Below are positions 31,831 through 39,243 of a stretch of 39,243 nucleotides of DNA, one piece after another. Every line of letters starts with the position of its first letter. Positions within the stretch are counted from its first letter, which is position 1. This stretch comes from Pseudomonadota bacterium (GTDB lineage: Bacteria > Pseudomonadota > Gammaproteobacteria > Xanthomonadales > Xanthomonadaceae), in assembly GCA_963205495.1 (NCBI GenBank), contig CAUJIN010000052.1:1-39243 (forward strand). The letters are read 5' to 3'. The translations under genes and the position numbers were made by a program. The notes beneath the pieces were generated by a model. The model had not been told where the DNA came from. It searched no databases and worked only from the letters and a program-made list of their open reading frames with translations.

Positions 31831-33297
31831 ATGCGCGCTTTCCTGCTGCTCCTGATCCTTCTGCTTGCCGCCTGCACCGCGACGCCCGAGCGTCCGGAGG
31901 CCGCCGGCGCCGTTTCCGATGCCCGCCTCAACGCAATCCACCTCCGCATCGACGCGGCCACCGCGCGCTTCGATGCCGCGGTGGCGCTGTACGAGAAAGG
32001 CGACATCACGGGCGCGGCGGAGGAATTCGCGGCGGCGCGCACCGAACTGCGCTCGCTGGCCGACGAATGCCTCGACCTTCCCGGCTGCGACGTGCGGCGC
32101 ATCCTGGCCGCGCAGGATGCCCTGCTCGTGCGCCAGGGGCGCTTCCTGAGCGGAACCACCGAGGATGCCGATCCGGTCGATGCGCGGGAAACCGAACTGG
32201 CCGGGGAGGGCGATTCGCCGGTGCTGCGGGCAATGCCCGAAGCCGCCCGCACCGTGGCCATGCTCAACGGCCGCGATCTTTCCAAGGTGATCGCGCTGAA
32301 CGAGCCGGTGAAGGCGGCGCTGGAGGAGTGGCTCACCTGGATGCGCCCGCAGCTCCTGGATACCTGGGAAAACTATCAGTACATGCGACACCTGATGTTC
32401 CCGGCCTACCAACAAACCGGGCTGCCCGAGGCGCTGCTGTTCGGCATCCTGGCCAAGGAATCCGGGGGACGCGTGCACGCGGTGTCGCGCGCCGGTGCGG
32501 CCGGCCCGCTGCAGTTCATGCCGGCCACCGGCGCCCGCTTCGGCCTCAATCGCGGCGGGCGTTTCGACCTGCGCTTCGACCCGGCCGAATCGGCGCGCGC
32601 CAACGCCGAATACCTCAACGAGCGCTTTGCCGAACTCAACGGCAGCCTGACCCTCGCGCTGGCCGCTTACAACGGCGGGGAAGGGCGGATCGCGCGCCTT
32701 TCCGGCGGCGGCGCACGCGATTTCTGGAGCCCGCAGGTGTTCAACGCGCTGCCGGCCGAGACCCGCGAATACGTGCCGATGGTGCTGGCGGCCGCCTGGC
32801 TCTTCCTGCATCCGGAGCGCTACAACCTCCAGCTGCCTGCGTATCCGGTCGAGGCGGTGTCGCTGCGGCTGGAACGGGAAATGTCGATCAACGAACTGGC
32901 CGTGTGCCTGGGCCAGGAAGGCAATCCGCGCGGCTGGTTCCGGCATTTGCGCAACCTCAACCCGCGCTGGGAAGCCGGCAATCGTCTCCCCGCCGGCACC
33001 GAGCTTGCGCTGCCGAGTGCCGCGCACCAGGCCTACCTGCGCCAGTGCCGGGAAGGCCCGATGCTGGCGCTCAGCCGCGAGCTGCACGAGGCACAGCCGC
33101 CGGTCGCCCCGGGCAGGACAACGATCCGGACGTCGTCCGGCAGCCATCTGGTGAAACGGGGCGACTCGCTGCATTCGATCGCGCGCCGCTACGGCTGCAG
33201 CGTGAAAACCATCGCCAGCGCCAATTCGGTACGTGCGCCCAGCTACCTGATCAAGCCGGGCCAGCGCCTGACGCTGACCGGCTGCACCCGCGCCTGA
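31831..33297 (+). CDS. mltD: Membrane-bound lytic murein transglycosylase D-like lipoprotein
   Basis: This 488-residue lipoprotein cleaves peptidoglycan glycan strands to 1,6-anhydro ends. The N-terminus is a lipoprotein signal with lipobox LAAC (Cys15). The Slt-type catalytic domain has Glu210 in AKESGG, GAAGPLQFMPATG and ALAAYNGGEGRI. A LysM peptidoglycan-binding module closes the C-terminus (about 440-484: LVKRGDSLHSIARRYG). GGGAG lies 5 bases before the ATG. The family normally carries one or more LysM units; one is clear here. It lies 30 bases after ispH and is the only obvious lipoprotein near lspA. Confidence 0.9.
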   Translation: MRAFLLLLILLLAACTATPERPEAAGAVSDARLNAIHLRIDAATARFDAAVALYEKGDITGAAEEFAAARTELRSLADECLDLPGCDVRRILAAQDALLVRQGRFLSGTTEDADPVDARETELAGEGDSPVLRAMPEAARTVAMLNGRDLSKVIALNEPVKAALEEWLTWMRPQLLDTWENYQYMRHLMFPAYQQTGLPEALLFGILAKESGGRVHAVSRAGAAGPLQFMPATGARFGLNRGGRFDLRFDPAESARANAEYLNERFAELNGSLTLALAAYNGGEGRIARLSGGGARDFWSPQVFNALPAETREYVPMVLAAAWLFLHPERYNLQLPAYPVEAVSLRLEREMSINELAVCLGQEGNPRGWFRHLRNLNPRWEAGNRLPAGTELALPSAAHQAYLRQCREGPMLALSRELHEAQPPVAPGRTTIRTSSGSHLVKRGDSLHSIARRYGCSVKTIASANSVRAPSYLIKPGQRLTLTGCTRA

Positions 33298-33373
33298 GTG
33301 CGGCGGAACGAGCGGGTCTGCGGATACTATGTTGCGGCGGCCGAGGGCCGCCCGATTTGCAAGGAGCTGACGC

Positions 33374-34039
33374 GTGCTGGAACTGTTCAAGGCCGGCGGG
33401 TGGGTGATGTGGCCCATCCTGGGCATCTCGATACTGGCGCTGGCCATCGTGCTGGAGCGCTTCTGGACGCTGCGCCGCAAGAGCGTGCTGCCAGCCGGGC
33501 TGGGCAAGGAAGTCCGCGACTGGGCCAGGCACGCCCATCTGGACCCCAAGCACATCGACGCACTGCGCGGCAATTCGCCGCTGGGCGAGGTGCTGGCTGC
33601 GGGTCTGGACGTGCGCAACCGGCCGCGCGAGGTGATCCGCGAGCGCATCGAGGACTCCGGGCGCCACGTCATGCACCGTCTGGAACGATTCCTCAACACG
33701 CTCGGCACCATCGCCAGCGCCGCGCCGCTGCTGGGCCTGCTGGGCACCGTCATCGGCATGATGCACCTGTTCCTGGGCATCCTCGACCACGGCGTCGGCG
33801 ATGTTTCCCAGCTCGCCGGCGGCATCGGGCAAGCGCTGGTGACCACCGCCTCGGGCATGTGCGTGGCCATCCCCGCGCTGGTTTTCCACCGCTATTTCCG
33901 CGGCCTCATCGCGGCCTACGGCATTGACATGGAGCGCGAAGCCAACGCCCTGATCGATGCGCTCGAGTCCGCTGCCCCGCCTGCGACACAGTCACCGCCA
34001 CCGGGTGCGCCGCCGCGCCGCCGGAGCACCGCCGGATGA
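33374..34039 (+). CDS. exbB: ExbB/TolQ-type proton channel protein
   Basis: This 221-residue inner-membrane protein belongs to the MotA/TolQ/ExbB family. An N-terminal membrane segment (about 8-28), a cytoplasmic loop and two further segments (about 115-140, GLLGTVIGMMHLF, and 150-172, QALVTTASGMCVAIPALVF) give the standard three-span layout. The start is GTG with AAGGAG 7 bases upstream. It overlaps exbD by 4 bases (ATGA), so the two are coupled. No tonB or tolA gene lies beside them; their location ahead of msbA suggests a role in envelope transport. Confidence 0.92.
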   Translation: MLELFKAGGWVMWPILGISILALAIVLERFWTLRRKSVLPAGLGKEVRDWARHAHLDPKHIDALRGNSPLGEVLAAGLDVRNRPREVIRERIEDSGRHVMHRLERFLNTLGTIASAAPLLGLLGTVIGMMHLFLGILDHGVGDVSQLAGGIGQALVTTASGMCVAIPALVFHRYFRGLIAAYGIDMEREANALIDALESAAPPATQSPPPGAPPRRRSTAG

Positions 34040-34469
34040 GGATCGGTTCCTCCAGCCAGGGCAGCGACGACATCGAGACCAGCCTGATCCCGCTGATCGA
34101 CGTGGTGCTCACCCTGATCATCTTCTTCGTGGTCACCACCACCTTCCAGGACCGCACCGCGATGAAGGTTGCCCTGCCGCAGGCAGACGGGCAGGCGTCG
34201 GAGGCCCCGAAGGATCCGCTCGTGGTCGTGATCGACGCGCAGGGTCGCTATTTCGTGGGCGGCGGCGAGGTGCTGCGACGCGACCCGGCCTCGCTGCGCG
34301 ATGCCATCGGCAAGGTCGCCGGCGACGACAAGAACCGCGCGGTGATCCTGCGCGCCGACGCGCAGACCCCGCACCAGTCCGTGGTGACGGCGATGGATGC
34401 GATCGGCCAGCTCGGATTCTCGCGCCTGTCGATCGCCACCGTGCCCGCGGCCGACGCCCGCCCCGCGAA

Positions 34470-34473
<4 letters not shown>
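34036..34473 (+). CDS. exbD: ExbD/TolR-type accessory protein
   Basis: This 145-residue protein is the partner of the ExbB-type protein. It has one N-terminal membrane helix with the key aspartate D22 in LIPLIDVVLTLIIFF, which carries protons in the family, then a periplasmic domain. It overlaps exbB at its start and msbA at its end, each by an ATGA, so the three are translated in sequence. Confidence 0.92.
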
Positions 34474-36227
<1,754 letters not shown>

Positions 36228-36231
36228 ACCC

Positions 36232-37233
36232 GTGGCCGCGCTGCGCGCCCGCCTCATCGCCTGGTTCGAGCGCCGCTGGTACGGCGGCGTTGCGCCAGGC
36301 CCGCTGCTGCGCGCGCTTTCTGCCCTGTTCGGCCGCATCGCGCGGTCGCGGCGCGAGGCAGGCCTTTCCGGACGCAAGCCGGGTGAACGCTCCGGCGTTC
36401 CGGTGCTGGTCGTTGGCAACCTTGCCGTGGGCGGGGCAGGGAAGACGCCCCTGACGGTCGCGCTGGTCGAGGCGCTGCGCGCGCGCGGGTTCCGCCCCGG
36501 CGTGATTTCGCGCGGCTACGGCCGTCGCGGCAGCGAGGCCAGGCGCGTGCGCGCCGAAGACTCCCCGGCGGAGGCCGGCGACGAGCCCCTGCTGATCGCG
36601 CGGCGCACCGGCTCGCCCGTCGCGGTGGCGGCGCGCCGCAGCGAGGCCGCGCGCCTGCTGGTGGAAACCGGCGAAGTGGACCTGCTCCTGGCCGACGACG
36701 GCCTGCAGCACTACGCCCTGGCGCGCGACCTGGAAATCCTCGTGATCGATGGCCGCCGCCGCTTCGGCAACGGCCGGCTGCTGCCCGCCGGCCCCTTGCG
36801 CGAGCCCGTCGAACGCGCGACAGCCTGCGATTTCACCGTGGTCAACGGCGGTACGCCCGAAGCCGGGGAAATCCCGATGCGGCTGGCTTTGTCCGAAGCG
36901 GTGCCGCTCGGCGGCGGACCTTCACGGCCGCTGGCGGAATTTTCGGTCCTGCGCGTCCACGCCGTCGCCGGCATCGCCGATCCGGAACGGTTCTTTTCCG
37001 CGCTGCGCGGCGCGGGCCTGGACCCGATCCCGCACCCGTTTCCCGACCACCACCCCTTCACTGCCGCAGACCTGGACTTCGAAGACGGACTGCCGGTGCT
37101 GATGACCGAGAAGGACGCGGTGAAGTGCGCCGGCATCGCGCCCGCCCACGCCTGGATGGTGCCCGTCACCGCCGAACTTCCGGAAACCTTCTTTGACGCC
37201 GTGGCCGCGCGCTTGCGAGAACTTGCCCCATGA
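36232..37233 (+). CDS. lpxK: Tetraacyldisaccharide 4'-kinase LpxK
   Basis: This 333-residue membrane-associated kinase adds the 4'-phosphate in lipid A synthesis. The P-loop is [12 protein letters not shown] (residues 62-73, with K71), and other conserved stretches are [23 protein letters not shown] and [12 protein letters not shown]. The GTG start at 36232 stands 4 bases after the msbA stop; there is no clear ribosome binding site, consistent with coupling to msbA. Its last four bases (ATGA) are shared with kdsB. Confidence 0.94.
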   Translation: MAALRARLIAWFERRWYGGVAPGPLLRALSALFGRIARSRREAGLSGRKPGERSGVPVLVVGNLAVGGAGKTPLTVALVEALRARGFRPGVISRGYGRRGSEARRVRAEDSPAEAGDEPLLIARRTGSPVAVAARRSEAARLLVETGEVDLLLADDGLQHYALARDLEILVIDGRRRFGNGRLLPAGPLREPVERATACDFTVVNGGTPEAGEIPMRLALSEAVPLGGGPSRPLAEFSVLRVHAVAGIADPERFFSALRGAGLDPIPHPFPDHHPFTAADLDFEDGLPVLMTEKDAVKCAGIAPAHAWMVPVTAELPETFFDAVAARLRELAP

Positions 37234-38003
37234 ACGAACCGTCCCCCGCCGATTTCGTCGTCGCCATCCCCGCGCGCTACGGCTCCATCCGCCTGCCAGG
37301 CAAGCCGCTGCGGCGGATCGCCGGCGAACCGATGATCGTCCACGTCGCCCGTCGCGCGCGCGAGGCCGGCGCGCGCGAAGTGGTAGTGGCCACCGACGAT
37401 GCCCGCATCGCCGAGGCGCTGGCGCCTCTGGGCGTTGCGGTATGCATGACTTCGCCGGAACACGCTTCCGGCACCGACCGCCTCGCCGAAACCGCCGCGC
37501 AGCGCGGCTGGAGCGATGAAACCATCGTCGTGAACCTCCAGGGCGACGAACCGCTCGCCCCGCCCAGCGCCATCCGCGCCGCGGTGGAGGCGCTCGTTGC
37601 CAGCGGCGCACCCATCGCCACGCTCGCCCAGCCCATCGCGGGCACGGACGAACTGTTCGACCCCAACTGCGTCAAGCTCGTGCGCGACGCGCAGGGTCTG
37701 GCGCTCTACTTCAGCCGCGCCCCGATCCCCTGGCACCGCGACGCCTTCGCCCGCGATCGCGTGACCCTGCCGCCCGGCCCCTGGCTGCGTCACATCGGCC
37801 TGTACGTCTATCGCGTCGGCGCCCTGCGCCAATTCGCCGCCATGCCGCCCGGCGCGCTGGAACAGATCGAATCGCTCGAACAACTGCGTGCACTCGAAGC
37901 CGGCTGGCGCATCGCCGTCGCCCTCAGCCCCGAGCCGTTCCCCGCCGGCGTCGATACCGAGGAAGACCTGGCGCGGGTGGAGCGGGTGATGCGCCCCGGC
38001 TGA
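37230..38003 (+). CDS. kdsB: CMP-Kdo synthetase KdsB
   Basis: This 257-residue cytoplasmic enzyme activates Kdo with CTP for lipopolysaccharide inner-core synthesis. Motifs are [18 protein letters not shown] (residues 10-27), [22 protein letters not shown] and YFSRAPIPW. It is coupled to lpxK by an ATGA overlap. Many Xanthomonadales and enterobacteria have a small Trm112/YcaR-like gene between lpxK and kdsB; none fits here. Confidence 0.95.
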   Translation: MNEPSPADFVVAIPARYGSIRLPGKPLRRIAGEPMIVHVARRAREAGAREVVVATDDARIAEALAPLGVAVCMTSPEHASGTDRLAETAAQRGWSDETIVVNLQGDEPLAPPSAIRAAVEALVASGAPIATLAQPIAGTDELFDPNCVKLVRDAQGLALYFSRAPIPWHRDAFARDRVTLPPGPWLRHIGLYVYRVGALRQFAAMPPGALEQIESLEQLRALEAGWRIAVALSPEPFPAGVDTEEDLARVERVMRPG

Positions 38004-38049
38004 ACGACAGGTCGAGGATGGCTGCAGCGGCGCGGCAACGGGGATAACA

Positions 38050-38068
38050 TGACCACATCCACTGGTCA
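38050..38068. promoter_or_regulatory. Inverted repeat, probable antitoxin operator
   Basis: TGACCA, 7 bases, TGGTCA lies between a GATAAC -10-like sequence (38043-38048) and the antitoxin ATG at 38081. Phd-type antitoxins bind such short palindromes to repress their own promoter. Confidence 0.4.
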
Positions 38069-38080
38069 CGAAACCAAACC

Positions 38081-38338
38081 ATGAACATCAACGCCGCGCA
38101 GTTCAAGGCCAAGTGCCTGAAGCTCATCGACGAAGTGGCTGACACCCATCAGCCGCTCGTCATCACCAAGCGCGGCAAACCGGTAGCACGCCTGGTTCCG
38201 ATCGAGGAAGAATCCGTCCCCGGGCTGTTCGGCTACATGAAGGGCATGGGCGAGATCGTCGGCGACATCGTGGATGTGCCTTCCGATCCCTGGTCGGCGG
38301 AATCCGGCGATGAGGACGATCTGTATGGGCCGGCCTGA
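38081..38338 (+). CDS. Phd/YefM-type antitoxin
   Basis: This 85-residue protein begins MNINAAQFKAKCLKLIDEV and continues VITKRGKPVARLVPI, the standard Phd/YefM DNA-binding N-terminal fold. The acidic C-terminal tail (SGDEDDLYG) would wrap and block the toxin. It normally represses its own operon with the toxin as co-repressor. The next gene, a PIN-domain toxin, begins 151 bases further on, an unusually wide gap for this kind of pair. Confidence 0.88.
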   Translation: MNINAAQFKAKCLKLIDEVADTHQPLVITKRGKPVARLVPIEEESVPGLFGYMKGMGEIVGDIVDVPSDPWSAESGDEDDLYGPA

Positions 38339-38350
38339 CGCGCCAAGATC

Positions 38351-38379
38351 CGTCATTCCAGCGAAGACTCGAATCCATC
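38351..38379. repeat. REP-like fragment between antitoxin and toxin genes
   Basis: CGTCATTCCAGCGAAGACTC followed by GAATCCATC resembles the widespread short repeat CGTCATTCCCGCGAA..GGGAATCC. The arms are degenerate here. It lies in the 150-base gap inside the toxin-antitoxin pair. Confidence 0.5.
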
Positions 38380-38488
38380 CGGAAGCAGCAACAGGAGTTC
38401 CAGTCCTTGAACAAGAGCACCTTGACGACGAGCTCCTTGTTCGGATGAAGGATCGTCACGAGGTTCCCTTGCCTGCGGATGAAATCGC

Positions 38489-38920
38489 GTGAACGCTGGC
38501 GACCGACCGATCCTGCTGGATACCCACGCCTGGCTCTGGCTCTGCTTCGGGACGCACGGTGTGTTCTCGCCGCCGGTGCGCAAGCGGCTCGCGGCCGCCG
38601 ATGCCGCAAAGCCCCTGCACGTTTCCATCATTTCGACCTGGGAGGTGGCGATGCTCGCCGCCAAGGGACGGGTGAACCTCGCCCTGCCGACTCGTGCCTG
38701 GATGGCGCAGGCGCTTTCGCACCCCGCGGTAAGGCAGCTTGCGTTTGACGATCCTGCGGTCGTGGTCGAGAGCAATGAACTGCCGGGCAACTTTCACGCC
38801 GACCCGGCGGACCGCCTGCTCGTCGCCACCGCGCGCATCGGGGGATACGTGCTGGCGACGCGGGATCGGAAGATTCTGGATTACGCCAAAGCCGGGTACG
38901 TAAACGTGCTGCGCGTCTGA
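38489..38920 (+). CDS. PIN-domain toxin, VapC type
   Basis: This 143-residue PIN-domain protein is a putative Mg-dependent RNase toxin of a type II module. The acidic residues of the active site are visible: Asp in ILLDTHAWLWL near the N-terminus, Glu in STWEVAML, and the Asp pair in DPADRLLVATA and ATRDRKIL. The start is GTG at 38489; no ATG or strong ribosome binding site is available. The full PIN core is present, so it is probably functional. It is paired with the Phd-type antitoxin upstream although VapC enzymes are more often paired with VapB; mixed pairs are known. Confidence 0.85.
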   Translation: MNAGDRPILLDTHAWLWLCFGTHGVFSPPVRKRLAAADAAKPLHVSIISTWEVAMLAAKGRVNLALPTRAWMAQALSHPAVRQLAFDDPAVVVESNELPGNFHADPADRLLVATARIGGYVLATRDRKILDYAKAGYVNVLRV

Positions 38921-39023
38921 CGTGGCATGGCTGATTTTCCCGATGAACGGTCGGGTGTGTCTCATCGGATGAGACTGGCGTGTGGTTTCTTTGGCCTTCA
39001 CCCCGCGTCCGGCCGCTGCCTGA

Positions 39024-39243
<220 letters not shown>

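Noticed and set aside
30721..33870. 1049-codon minus-strand open frame over ispH, mltD and exbB
   Set aside because: It spans three confident plus-strand genes and shows no recognisable domain.
38274..38492. 72-codon open frame between antitoxin and toxin
   Set aside because: Its middle encodes VIPAKTRIHPEA, the translation of a REP-like repeat, and it overlaps the antitoxin end; not a credible gene.

Overview
The window is 39 kb of GC-rich chromosome (by eye well above 60% GC) from a gammaproteobacterium, most likely of the order Xanthomonadales (Lysobacterales). Three things point there: the housekeeping order rplU-rpmA-obgE-rpsT-murJ-ribF-ileS-lspA-ispH, which I recall from Xanthomonas; a secreted protease with 86-residue tandem modules followed by a DGFE-type motif; and degenerate GGGAATGGGGAATGG / GGATTCGGGATTCGG repeats between genes. 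I cannot name a genus. I found no tRNA, rRNA, CRISPR array, insertion sequence or prophage gene.

Regions. (1) 1-3236, minus: a secreted zinc metalloprotease running off the left edge. (2) 3491-8831: a SmrA-like nuclease, a HerA-like ATPase (minus), then a plus-strand cassette of SPFH protein, double zinc-ribbon membrane protein, small membrane protein and an orphan 76-residue protein. (3) 8925-11975: a DUF2249/FmdE pair and a heavy-metal-type two-component system. (4) 12159-16196, minus: mfd and a DUF456 membrane protein. (5) 16337-17152: slyX and a DUF2058 gene. (6) 17181-19210, minus: asnS and two small genes of unknown function. (7) 19372-31800: an IscA-like protein, then ribosomal, cell-wall and isoprenoid housekeeping genes, interrupted by a frameshifted acyltransferase between murJ and ribF and a secreted protein of unknown function before ileS. 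(8) 31831-38003: mltD, then a tightly coupled exbB-exbD-msbA-lpxK-kdsB run for lipid A-core export and synthesis. (9) 38081-38920: a Phd/VapC-type toxin-antitoxin pair split by a repeat-like insertion, followed by the start of alaS.

How the genes fit together. Most of the window serves growth and the cell envelope: lipid II flipping (murJ), lipoprotein maturation (lspA), peptidoglycan cleavage (mltD), and lipid A/Kdo synthesis and export (msbA, lpxK, kdsB with an ExbBD proton channel). The least ordinary block is the SPFH / zinc-ribbon / small membrane protein cassette. It resembles the YdjI/YdjG part of the Bacillus PspA membrane-stress system, but no PspA gene is present. Other points of interest are two intergenic repeat families, one of them lying against the starts of obgE and ispH where ribosome binding sites would be expected; a matched pair of strong promoters for rplU and rpsT; and a conserved TTG start for rpsT.
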